The position numbers and the translations under genes were made by a program. A model generated the notes under the pieces. The model searched no databases, had not been told where the DNA came from, and was given only the letters and a program-made list of their open reading frames with translations. Below, one piece after another: positions 32,320 through 41,400 of a DNA stretch of 43,177 nucleotides; the stretch's first letter is position 1; the number at the start of each line of letters is the position of its first letter. Origin of the DNA: a virus; IMG/VR virus record IMGVR_UViG_3300043425_000490, positions 1 through 43,177 of that record; one strand, 5' to 3'.

Positions 32320-33270
32320 TTATCCGATGAACATATCACCAGGTAAAACATTGGTGCTGATTAAGTCTTCTTCCAGTTTTTCAATTTCATCTTTAGCTTC
32401 AGCAAAGATTCTAACTCCGTCGAGTGTTACTCCACCTGGCATTTGAATACCTGAGAATTTACTTAAATTGTTACCCCATTGACGCTTAATCAATGCAGTC
32501 GCATATTTTTTTAACCATCTATCATTCCAAACATCAGATACACCGATAGTAGACATCGATACTGAACCAACAGTAGTGAATGCACTATCAACTTCAACTT
32601 CAGTTGGAGAAATAACCTTTGTAATTCTCTTAGATTCTGTTCCAAAGAGAACTTCATCGCCAGGAATAATTTGTTGGTCAAATATAGTACTTGTACCAAT
32701 GACAGTATTTGAAGTGTTGCTAATAGTTCCTGTTCCTGTTAGTGTGATAGAATCAGGATCCATAACTCGATAACATTCAATAACGACATATTCACCAACA
32801 CGAACATCACGAGTCCAGTCAATATCTAGTTTTAGTTTGTTACCGTGTCTATTGAATCTGAATTGAGGAGTACCCGAAAACAACAAATTCAATGTTTGAA
32901 GATGTTGCATTGTGATTTCATAAGACACGTAAGATACCGAAGTGAAGTCATACAAATCATGCAAACGCAATTGATATCGCATGTCAAACATATTGATAGA
33001 TGAACTTGCTTGGTCAAAAGGTAAAACTCCATTGATAAAGGTGACTGTTTCAGGAGTGTAAATCCATCCTCTATCAATATCAGTTTGAGTGATTTGATGT
33101 TTCATATACACTTTTTCAGTGCCATCATAATGGTAGTCATTGAAAAATTGAAGTGCTTGGTCGATTCTGTCGTCTATTTGGTCATCATCAACATTAATTT
33201 GAATGACAGGATGACCTAACTCTCGTAGACAGTAATCTTTAAATTGTGCTCGTGTGCTTGGAATTGCCAT
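32320..33270 (-). CDS. 13: neck protein gp13
   Basis: gp13 acts with gp14 in head completion. The 316-aa product starts STRAQFKDYCLRELGHPVIQINVDDDQIDDRIDQALQFFNDYHYDG and ends in the gp13 C-terminal block (WLKKYATALIKRQWGNNLSKFSGIQMPGGVTLDGVRIFAEAKDEIEKLEEDL), like T4 gp13 (309 aa). Two exact late promoter boxes lie upstream (33296 and 33335). It marks the end of the conserved structural block. Confidence 0.96.
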   Translation of the reverse strand: MAIPSTRAQFKDYCLRELGHPVIQINVDDDQIDDRIDQALQFFNDYHYDGTEKVYMKHQITQTDIDRGWIYTPETVTFINGVLPFDQASSSINMFDMRYQLRLHDLYDFTSVSYVSYEITMQHLQTLNLLFSGTPQFRFNRHGNKLKLDIDWTRDVRVGEYVVIECYRVMDPDSITLTGTGTISNTSNTVIGTSTIFDQQIIPGDEVLFGTESKRITKVISPTEVEVDSAFTTVGSVSMSTIGVSDVWNDRWLKKYATALIKRQWGNNLSKFSGIQMPGGVTLDGVRIFAEAKDEIEKLEEDLISTNVLPGDMFIG

Positions 33271-33295
33271 ATGAATTTACCTAAAGTTATTCATG

Positions 33296-33303
33296 TATTT
33301 ATA
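33296..33303 (-). promoter_or_regulatory. TATAAATA late promoter proximal to gene 13
   Basis: An exact T4 late consensus on the minus strand, 25 bases before ATG 33270, with AGG in the leader. Confidence 0.75.
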
Positions 33304-33334
33304 CTACAAGTATGTTCGATACCTGATGTTAATT

Positions 33335-33342
33335 TATTTATA
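33335..33342 (-). promoter_or_regulatory. second TATAAATA box upstream of gene 13
   Basis: A second exact late consensus lies 39 bases upstream of the first and overlaps the stop of the JmjC-like gene. Tandem boxes would give strong late expression of the neck-tail-head operon. Confidence 0.55.
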
Positions 33343-33946
33343 GAATAGGAACACTTATTGATAATCTTTTTCCTAAAGGTATACACCTATGGTACTTTCC
33401 ACTTGGAATATAAAGAATATCACCAGGTTTAACTATAGAATTGTATGACACAGTTAACTCAGATTCGGGGATTTGTTTATAATTATAAGCGTCATCATAT
33501 GTTGCTTTTTCTTTATATATTGTCCATTCGCATTCACCATCAATCTGTATTATATAATTAGAAGCTAAATCGTTGTGTGCAGGAAACACATAACTTTTAG
33601 AGGTTAATCCAGCATATAGATGAAAATTTACATTTTTTTCTTGATAGTACAATTTAAATTCTTCGTATAGATCATAGACTTTATTATTAATGTTTGTAAA
33701 ATTAGAAATAACAAATGAACAATCATTGGATATATTATTAATAATAAATTGTTTGTCTTGAAAAGGCCCAATTTTTGGTATCTCTATTTTTCCATTTTTT
33801 CCGATTAATTCTACATTTGTAATAAATTCTTGTCTAAAGAATCTAACAGTGTCTAGCCAATTAAGCATATCGGTGTCTATAACCGATTTAAAATGATAAA
33901 ATACATCTTGCTTTTTTACTTGATCAACGACATCTTTATTTAACAT
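33338..33946 (-). CDS. putative JmjC/cupin-type 2OG-Fe(II) oxygenase
   Basis: The 202-aa product has a double-stranded beta-helix pattern with HxD metal ligands H124-N-D126 (FPAHNDLASNYIIQIDGECEWTIY) and a distal His186 (in PSGKYHRCIPLGKRLSISVPI), like JmjC-type hydroxylases. KPGDILYIPSG is typical of the fold. JmjC oxygenases hydroxylate proteins, including ribosomal proteins. It is the last of five consecutive oxygenase-like genes and overlaps the gene before it by 7 bases. Substrate unknown. Confidence 0.75.
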   Translation of the reverse strand: MLNKDVVDQVKKQDVFYHFKSVIDTDMLNWLDTVRFFRQEFITNVELIGKNGKIEIPKIGPFQDKQFIINNISNDCSFVISNFTNINNKVYDLYEEFKLYYQEKNVNFHLYAGLTSKSYVFPAHNDLASNYIIQIDGECEWTIYKEKATYDDAYNYKQIPESELTVSYNSIVKPGDILYIPSGKYHRCIPLGKRLSISVPIL

Positions 33947-34551
33947 AATCTAATTCTCGCAAAAAATACCTGAATTAATCTACTATCTTCAACATTTGTA
34001 CCAAAAAATCCATCTTGAGCGTGCCACTGATGACAATCATATACAACTAATCTATTGTAAACGTTATCAATACTTTGTACTTTTTCAAATTGAGAATTAT
34101 ATCTGTTTTGGTCATTTATATAGTTCTCATCAATGATCTGATTAATTTTAAATGGGTCTGTAGGATTAGTGTATTCATTGATTATATCTATTTTTGGTTT
34201 ATATATTGAAGTCCCGCAATTTAATGGAGCATCAGGAGTTAAATAAATTACGCCAGCAACATCATAATAATTAATATCATCTTGGTGAATCCAACCAGTT
34301 TTATGTTGATTATTTGCCCATTGAAATAGTGTCTTAACATCCCATTCTATATTATTACTATTTATGTCATAATAAATTGATACTAATTTCTTTACAAATT
34401 CATAATAATATTCATAGTTCAATTCATTTATAGGACTAGTTCTAAGACCGGGGTAATTGCCAGGTCTATTATAAAAATGTTGTTGCAATGCATATTGACG
34501 GACTAATGACGGAGTATCAAAAAAATTGTCAACTACTTTTGTTTCAAACAT
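33940..34551 (-). CDS. putative 2OG-Fe(II) oxygenase (third type in the array)
   Basis: The 203-aa product has H89-Q-D91 (GWIHQDDINYYDVAGVIYLTP), distal His177 (YDCHQWHAQDGFFG) and Arg191 (SRLIQVFF), the order expected for iron and 2-oxoglutarate ligands. It resembles uncharacterised oxygenase-like families seen in marine phages; I would not name the Pfam family with certainty. It overlaps both neighbours by 7-8 bases. Function unknown. Confidence 0.65.
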   Translation of the reverse strand: MFETKVVDNFFDTPSLVRQYALQQHFYNRPGNYPGLRTSPINELNYEYYYEFVKKLVSIYYDINSNNIEWDVKTLFQWANNQHKTGWIHQDDINYYDVAGVIYLTPDAPLNCGTSIYKPKIDIINEYTNPTDPFKINQIIDENYINDQNRYNSQFEKVQSIDNVYNRLVVYDCHQWHAQDGFFGTNVEDSRLIQVFFARIRLC

Positions 34552-35119
34552 TAAAATCTAACTCAACATTAAATGAAATGCAAAATGCTGGAATATCATT
34601 TTGATTTGGTTCTATTAAATGTGGAAGCCAGGCTGGAAATAGTATCAGGTCTCCCGTTTTTGGATGAATAACTACATTAGAATTAGGGTTTATTTTTTGA
34701 TGATAATCATTTAATTCCATTCCAGGTCTTGGGTCAACTAACATTAAATCTCCAGAATTAGTTCCCCAATCAACAAACAAAATACCAGAATACCAACAAT
34801 CACTATGAATATGTAAATGGTTAAACCCATGCTTCTTATTAATATTAACCCACATCGAATTAATTATTGGTTTAGCATGAATATTATATTCACTTAGTAT
34901 TGCAATAAATATTTGTTTAATATATTCATTTAATTTTTTTAAATCGGAATCTAAGTGTAGGTTTTTGTCACTTTGAAATCCATTTCTATTGCTTACGCTA
35001 TAATTATTATTAGTTTCGCTCCAAACAAAACAACAATAATTTAATAATTGATCCAATTCAGAAGTATCTTCTAAAAAGTCTTGATATATTTTAGTAGTAA
35101 ATAATTCAACTCTTTTCAT
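34544..35119 (-). CDS. putative 2OG-Fe(II) oxygenase, TIGR02466-like
   Basis: The 191-aa product has INSMWVNINKKHGFNHLHIHSD, SGILFVDW, then LMLVDPRPG and a distal GDLILFPAWLPHLIEPN, the layout of the TIGR02466 / 2OG-FeII_Oxy_5 family. Possible ligands are His103/His105/Asp107 and His167. The usual C-terminal Arg that holds 2-oxoglutarate is not evident (IPAFCISFN), so activity or cosubstrate may differ. It overlaps both neighbours. Confidence 0.75.
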   Translation of the reverse strand: MKRVELFTTKIYQDFLEDTSELDQLLNYCCFVWSETNNNYSVSNRNGFQSDKNLHLDSDLKKLNEYIKQIFIAILSEYNIHAKPIINSMWVNINKKHGFNHLHIHSDCWYSGILFVDWGTNSGDLMLVDPRPGMELNDYHQKINPNSNVVIHPKTGDLILFPAWLPHLIEPNQNDIPAFCISFNVELDFNV

Positions 35120-35685
35120 TTAAATTTTTCTCCAAAAAACCACATTACTAATGATTTTCTTTTTCCTTCTGTTATTTCATTAACACAATGGGGTATCCAT
35201 GACGGAAATAAAATGGCTCTTCCGCATTTAGTTGGGGGAAATATTAAATTAGAGCCACCATCAGGGGAAAATATAAATTGTCCTCCACCAAATTCATCTT
35301 CATCTGATAATAATATGCTTATTGACAATTTACGGCATTTATTATCTACATTTAAAAGATCATTATGAAATTTATAAGTACCATTATCTATAGAATCATA
35401 CTCAGTATATTGCATAGCCTCTGCGCCAGACAACTGAAATTCATAAATTTCGGAGTTTAATTTAAGAACTTCATTTGCTATCTTATCGTAAATCCATTTT
35501 GTTTGTTCATCACATGGAATCCATTTTATATTTGATTTTCTATGTGTAGAAATAATGTTATTATTGACTGTAGCTTTTTTATATTCATAATTTTCAAATA
35601 TATTTAATATTAGTTTGATATCTTCACTTGAAAAAATATCAAACCAAGTAATGCCATATGGGGTTTCTGGTTTAAAATCAATCAT
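35116..35685 (-). CDS. putative prolyl-4-hydroxylase-like 2OG-Fe(II) oxygenase
   Basis: The 189-aa product has the clearest catalytic set in the array: H107-N-D109 (TYKFHNDLL), GGGQFIF, distal His166 (LFPSWIPHCVNEI) and Arg176 (EGKRKSLVMWFFG), as in P4H/PKHD-type hydroxylases. Such enzymes hydroxylate proline or other residues on proteins. Start overlaps the preceding gene by four bases. Substrate unknown. Confidence 0.82.
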   Translation of the reverse strand: MIDFKPETPYGITWFDIFSSEDIKLILNIFENYEYKKATVNNNIISTHRKSNIKWIPCDEQTKWIYDKIANEVLKLNSEIYEFQLSGAEAMQYTEYDSIDNGTYKFHNDLLNVDNKCRKLSISILLSDEDEFGGGQFIFSPDGGSNLIFPPTKCGRAILFPSWIPHCVNEITEGKRKSLVMWFFGEKFK

Positions 35686-36254
35686 TTCATATCCATTAAT
35701 ATAGTTCTGTTTCTTTTAAAAGGAATTTCATTTGGCCATCTATTATCTCCAGCATGTTTAGTATATTTTCCATTTGCTTTAACATAATGTAAAAATAGTT
35801 GCGCTGAATAGTAACCTTCGGGTCCTTCACACGTGTTTCTCCAATGAAATTGGTCATTTCCATAATATAAAACACCGTCTCCTTCTGCTAAGTCATATCT
35901 TTTATTTTCGACAAAAATTGGCCATGAATAATGGTGTGATCTTCCCAATTGTATAGAGACAGAAACTTCGCAAGAATTTCTGTCTCTATGAACCTTTAAT
36001 TCGTTTCCATTTTGATATACTCTTGAATAAGAATATGTTGGGATTAATTCTTCACCCAGTATGCTTTCTATATGAGGCCACACAATTTCATTAACTGAGT
36101 CTAAAATAGGAGAATGATGTTCTATAGATATAGAATTGGGCACTTGACTATCTTCATGATTAATATTGTATAATTTGTGTTCTTGCCCCATTCTCAATAA
36201 ATGATGGGTTAAGAAATTTACTACATCAACCGGTAAAACATTTTTAATAATCAT
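35682..36254 (-). CDS. putative 2OG-Fe(II) oxygenase (first in the array)
   Basis: The 190-aa product has SRVYQNGNELKVHRDRNSCEVSVSIQL with H89-R-D91, then YDLAEGDGVLYYGNDQFHWRNTCEGPEGYYSAQLFLHYV with distal His137. This is the iron site pattern of the 2OG-Fe(II) family. A clear 2OG-binding Arg is not visible after His137 (Q152 region). It follows the repeat-bearing tail gene by 13 bases and overlaps the next oxygenase by four. Confidence 0.75.
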   Translation of the reverse strand: MIIKNVLPVDVVNFLTHHLLRMGQEHKLYNINHEDSQVPNSISIEHHSPILDSVNEIVWPHIESILGEELIPTYSYSRVYQNGNELKVHRDRNSCEVSVSIQLGRSHHYSWPIFVENKRYDLAEGDGVLYYGNDQFHWRNTCEGPEGYYSAQLFLHYVKANGKYTKHAGDNRWPNEIPFKRNRTILMDMK

Positions 36255-36267
36255 AATATAATTTTAA

Positions 36268-37365
36268 TTAGAATCCTGCCGCGTTATTTAAACCTGTTGA
36301 TTCCGATCTTGCTTGAACCAGCGCGGCCGCGGTATCTACAATAGTATTATTTGAAAAAACTATGTGATCTATTTGAGTACTAGCAGTTGGGCCTGGTGTA
36401 TTACCACCACCAATATATCCTTTACTCGGCGAATTAATGCCTGCCGCACTACCACGAGTTTGCACCATGCCGCTTGCCAGCGTTACTCCTGTTTGATTTG
36501 AAAAAAGTATACCATCAATTACACCTAATCTAGTCGCAGTTGGTCTATATCCACCACTAAAATAACCAGTAGTGGGAGATTTTACTCCAGCGGCAAGATA
36601 TCTAGCTGATGACAAACCTGCCGCAGGATCAACCGCAGTTTCTGACGAAAAATTTATTCCATCTATTTGTGCTTGAAGACTACCTGTTGGGGAATTCCCT
36701 CCACCGGCATATCCAACGGTATCTGATTCTACTCCAATCATACCTCTTCTACTCTGAACTACAGACGCGGCCGGATCTATAGCTGTGCTATTAGAAAAAA
36801 GTATTCCATCAATTTGAACTTGGTTTGCACTGACGGTGGGTGATGTTCCTCCACCTTGAAAATATCCTTTAGTGGGTGAATTATTAGATGCTCCATAGGC
36901 TCTAGCTTGAACTATTGATGCTACATAATCTTGTGCGCTTTCATTAGAAAAAAGTATTCCATCAACTTGGCTTACGGCATATGGTATCCCACCACTATTA
37001 GCTCCACTGGCGCAATAGCCATTTGTTGCAGAACTAACACCGAAAGGACCACCTCTTGCTTGCACCAAACTAGCGGCTGGGTCAATTGTAGTTTCAGTAG
37101 AATATGCTAGTCCATCTATTTGTGCTAAAAATGTACCAGGGGCAAAACCTCCTGCAAAATATCCCTTTGTTGCTCCGGGTGGTGCCGCGCTTTTACCATA
37201 CCCACTACTCATTGATATTGTGCTAGATGGTACACCAAATAAAGTGCGTAAGTCGGTATCATTCATAGTAATAACCGCTGTGGATGATTTACCTAATTCA
37301 AGATTTACCGATTCACCTGTAGTTGCTCCACCTAAACTTAAGGCGCCGCTAGAATTTAATGGCAT
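36268..37365 (-). CDS. tail-fibre-like protein with six Kelch-like repeats
   Basis: The 365-aa product has a short N-terminal domain (residues 1-60, MPLNSSGALSLGGATTGESVNLELG), then six tandem repeats of about 47-51 residues from residue 66 to the end. Each reads roughly TKGYFxGG, then IDGIxFSxxT, then DPAASLVQARxxxxGVxSP. The period and the GG and W/F positions resemble Kelch-type beta-propeller blades, so a six-bladed propeller is a reasonable guess. It is likely a receptor-binding or fibre-tip protein, since it sits with other tail fibre genes. GC-rich repeat codons set it apart from its neighbours. Confidence 0.7.
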   Translation of the reverse strand: MPLNSSGALSLGGATTGESVNLELGKSSTAVITMNDTDLRTLFGVPSSTISMSSGYGKSAAPPGATKGYFAGGFAPGTFLAQIDGLAYSTETTIDPAASLVQARGGPFGVSSATNGYCASGANSGGIPYAVSQVDGILFSNESAQDYVASIVQARAYGASNNSPTKGYFQGGGTSPTVSANQVQIDGILFSNSTAIDPAASVVQSRRGMIGVESDTVGYAGGGNSPTGSLQAQIDGINFSSETAVDPAAGLSSARYLAAGVKSPTTGYFSGGYRPTATRLGVIDGILFSNQTGVTLASGMVQTRGSAAGINSPSKGYIGGGNTPGPTASTQIDHIVFSNNTIVDTAAALVQARSESTGLNNAAGF

Positions 37366-37368
37366 GTT

Positions 37369-37767
37369 TTACTCCGGTTGTACTGGCCATACTACATTTA
37401 ATGGGAAACCAGATTGTGTAGTTATGTCTCTTAATTCTTGTCTATATATTTTCCATAAATTAATTTGTTCAGAAGTTAAAGCAACATCATTGACTTGAGT
37501 CCAATCGGATTTAAATAATTTCTCATCTCTTTCTGCTCTAACTCTTTCGCAAAAAATTTCATTAGGAAAATCTACAATTTCATAAACCACACGGTCACTA
37601 CCAATAGGAACCGGATTTATTCTTACTATATACTGTGTTAATGAATCATATTCTGGAGTCTCATCTAATAGCAACTGTTGACCTTCTCCGATAGGATAGT
37701 TAGGGTCTGTTGTTATCTGCGAGAATACTATCTCATTATTAATATTCACTATTGAATAAAATGCCAT
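37369..37767 (-). CDS. tail-assembly-chaperone-like domain protein
   Basis: The 132-aa product ends with the phage tail assembly chaperone pattern: RAERDEKLFKSDWTQVNDVALTSEQINLWKIYRQELRDITTQ, then FPLNVVWPVQPE (about residues 78-131). This domain is often fused or adjacent to fibre proteins and may help them fold. The N-terminus (FYSIVNINNEIVFSQITTDPNYPIGEG) is beta-rich. It lies 3 bases before the repeat protein. Confidence 0.78.
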   Translation of the reverse strand: MAFYSIVNINNEIVFSQITTDPNYPIGEGQQLLLDETPEYDSLTQYIVRINPVPIGSDRVVYEIVDFPNEIFCERVRAERDEKLFKSDWTQVNDVALTSEQINLWKIYRQELRDITTQSGFPLNVVWPVQPE

Positions 37768-37776
37768 TTTAATTCC

Positions 37777-38421
37777 TTATTTTTCTTTTTGAACATTTGT
37801 TAATGATTGTTCTGTTAAATCTTGCAATAATTCATTATTATAATTATTAGAAATACTCAAGAAATCTTGTTCAAATTTTTCAATAGATGCAATATCATCA
37901 AACATATTAACCAATGACTGCTTAGGACCACTTATGCCTATTGCTTGTCTATTTAAGTCTTCTAAGAAATGTCTCTTTTCACCAGCTTCAAACTGTTCTC
38001 TAGTATATTTTGGTAACGCTTTAAAATGTTTATATAATACATTTAATTCTTTAATAGCATCATTTAATAATTTTTCATTAAATGGTTTATAAATTTGTTT
38101 CTTTTTTAATTCTAATTCAAATTTACGTTTATCAAAATTATTAAAGTCCGGACTGTCAATTTTAGATTGCAATTCTTCCTCTTCAATTTTTTCCATTTCT
38201 TTATCTATAATAGCTTCTTGCACAGCAATTAACTTTTTATTCATCCTAAGACCAATTGCACGATATGCTCTCTCAGGTGTAATTTGACCTGCAATTACAA
38301 AATTTTCAGTTTGAAACGCTGAGTTTTCAAATGGTATATCATAAAATGCATCTTGCACTTCTTTAATCACATCATGTGTATTATCAGTCGTTATTAATGA
38401 TATATTTGTATTCTCACTCAT
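37777..38421 (-). CDS. hypothetical helical protein, 214 aa
   Basis: No family recognised. The middle is a charged helical stretch likely to be coiled coil (AVQEAIIDKEMEKIEEEELQSKI, then FELELKKKQIYKPFNEKLLNDAIKEL). The end is helical too (VNMFDDIASIEKFEQDFLSI). It is wedged between two tail-fibre genes with 1-9 base gaps, so a fibre assembly or attachment role is likely. Confidence 0.7.
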   Translation of the reverse strand: MSENTNISLITTDNTHDVIKEVQDAFYDIPFENSAFQTENFVIAGQITPERAYRAIGLRMNKKLIAVQEAIIDKEMEKIEEEELQSKIDSPDFNNFDKRKFELELKKKQIYKPFNEKLLNDAIKELNVLYKHFKALPKYTREQFEAGEKRHFLEDLNRQAIGISGPKQSLVNMFDDIASIEKFEQDFLSISNNYNNELLQDLTEQSLTNVQKEK

Positions 38422-38422
38422 T

Positions 38423-41400
38423 TTATTTTTTATTCTCCAATTTGTCTATCTTTTCAGACAGTTCTTTGATTGCTTCAATTAATAAAGGAACTAAACGCTC
38501 ATATCGAACCGTCAAATATTTATCATCGATAGGGGCAGGAGCCACAACTTCAGGCATAATAGCTTGAACTTGTTGTGCAGAAACACCAACTTCACGACGA
38601 ACTTCATATCCATATGATTGAGCGAGTTCATTAGGTTCATAATAAAATCCATTTAGAGTTTGCAATTTAGCCAATGCGTTAGGTATATTTCCTAGATTTG
38701 TTTTAAATCTTTCATCTGAAAAATATGCTGTGATGTTATTTGTTGCACGAATTTCGCCACTTGTGCCAGAAGGAGCGGTACCAACTCCAAAAGATTGAAC
38801 TTGATAACCACTAGCTGAATTTAATGAACTAGCAATAGTAGCAGTTGACGCAGTAATAGCTGAGCCAGCAGATAATGAACTTTGATCTACCCATGTTGGA
38901 GCGGCATCACCATTAGATTGCAATACTTGACCTGATGTACCATACGCTGTGCCTGTGCTACCAAATGAAATTCCACCACTAGTCCTAAGACGCATAGCTT
39001 CTGCGTTGTTAATTTGGAAACTTAAGAAATCATTAGTAATTGTTCCCAGATATGCGCCACTAGTATTTACATATGATGTTAAAGTTTTTGTTGCATTTGC
39101 ACCGGTAATACGAAGCAAACCACCATTTGTATTATTGTTTAGATGTAATGTTGTATATCCAGTGGTATTTGTAGGACTACTTGTACCAATACCCACATTA
39201 CCGTTAGAATAATAGATATCGGATCCAGTTGTAATCCATTGACTACCTGCAATCAAGATTTCAGTGTTAGAAATTGAAGCTATTCTACCATTAGCAGAAA
39301 CAGTAATTACTGGGATAATTGTCGCATTACCATAGACTCCGTCCGAAACAGAAATAGATGTGACATCAGTATTAGCAACAGAGAATGCGGCATTCGCATA
39401 AGCACCAGCACTCAATGCATTTACTGAAGCTGTGTTAGCAACTTCGAAAGCACTGTTTGCATAACTACCAGCACTAACAGCTTTTTGGTCTGCTGTTGCG
39501 GCATTAGTTGTTGCTGTATTCGCTTGATTATAACCAGCTACTGCGTGAGAACTTGCTATGTTGGCAGTTTCAAATCCTGATTTAGCAGTTTCATTCGTCG
39601 TATTTGCTAAATCACCACCAACAGGATGAGTAGATTTTTCATATGCGGCTGCCGAAGCATATTGAGACCAAGTACTAAATGTTTTTTCTGAATGAAGAAT
39701 ATGACCTTCTGGATATCCTCCATCTTCAAACATAACCCATTCATTAATGTCTTCAGCCCATCTGATATAAACGTTTGCTGAAGTCCCTCTATTTACAATA
39801 ATGTCTGCATTAGATGTTGGTGTACCAGTAACTGCATCATTTAATATGATTGTATTACCACCAACAGTTAATTGTGAAGTTGTAATAGACTGAGCGTTTG
39901 ATACTAATAGATTACCTGAAATTGTTACATTACCTGTAAACAATCCAGAACCGATAACATGTAAGTTTGCTGTAGGATTATTTGTACCTATACCTAATCT
40001 ATGATTTTCATAATCCCAATATAAATCTGCATTATCTTGGTCAATTTTACTGTCACGTGCAAATAGAATTGAACCTGTAGTCTTATTACGACCTTCCATT
40101 AAATGAATATTAACTAATAAAACACCTTGTGTTAAATCAGAATTTGTTATATATCCTATATTTAAAGGAACGTTAGGTGTATCAGGAACACTAGTAGTAA
40201 ATTTACCAGGTTCAGTAGCAGATAAGAATAATTCAGAACCTTCAGGTATAGCTGAAGTGTTTAAACCTTGTAATCTACCTGATATTAAAACAAATCCATA
40301 ACCACCGTTTGGAATATCTGTAGTTGTTAAACCTATAACCTCAGCGTTAGCCCTTGTACCAGCACTTGCTAAGAGAACATTTGGAAAACCATTCGCTGAA
40401 GATTCACCAGAAATAAACACACAGTTTGCTCTAGGCAAAGTTGCACCTGAGTTATTCCAAACACGAGTTACAACATCTTGTCCTATATGAATATAACTTG
40501 AAGAGTCATTATAATACGCCACAGATTTTGAACCTGGGTCATAATATAATCTACCTTCTTTATAAGTTGGGTCTTCAACATCATTTGCAAAATCAATATA
40601 CGTTCCTACAGATATATTGCTTGAGACATTCGCAAATCCTGTAATGAATCCGCCTGTAGAATTAAATTTAGTGTTTGCTGTATCAAACGCTGAGTTAGCG
40701 TAAGAGCCAGCACTAACAGCTTTTTGGTCGGCCGTAGCCGCATTAGTTGTAGCTGTGTTGGATATACTAAATGCTGAGTTAGCGTAAGAACCTGCACTTG
40801 TTGCGTTGACATTAGCAGTGTTAGCAACCGCAAATGATGAATTAGCATAAGAACCTGCTGAGACTGCTTTTTGGTCAGCAGTAGCGGCATTAGTAGTTGC
40901 TGTATTTGCTTGAGCGTAGGCACTATTCGCCTGAACATAAGCACTGTTAGCATAACTACCTGAAGTTACCGCTCGTTGGTCTACTGTATTTGCTTGAGCG
41001 TAGGCACTGTTAGCATAAGAGCCAACAACACCTATAGTATTAGATACTGTGGTTGCAAAGTTAGCATCATCACCTAAGGCTGCCGCTAGTTCATTTAAAG
41101 TGTCTAATGTTGTTGGTGCCGAGTCTACAAGATTTGATATTAGTGTACTTACATAACCTTCAGTGGCATATCCAGACAAAGAAGGTATAGATGATAGTGC
41201 TGTGTTTGCTACTTCAAAAGCTGAATTGGCATAATCACCAGACGTGACTGCTCGTTGGTCTGCTGTTGATGTGTTTGTAGTTGCTGTATTTGCTTGAGCG
41301 TAGGCACTATTAGCTGTAATTCTAGCAAAACTGTCTGCGGATTCACCGCCTGTATTCGCTTGATCAAAAGCCGCTTGCGCTAGAATTGTTCCAGTATTTG

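Noticed and set aside
39400-41400. Repeat array resembling a CRISPR
   Set aside because: Repeats are in frame within a tail-fibre gene, of unequal length, and encode protein repeats; no regular spacer pattern.
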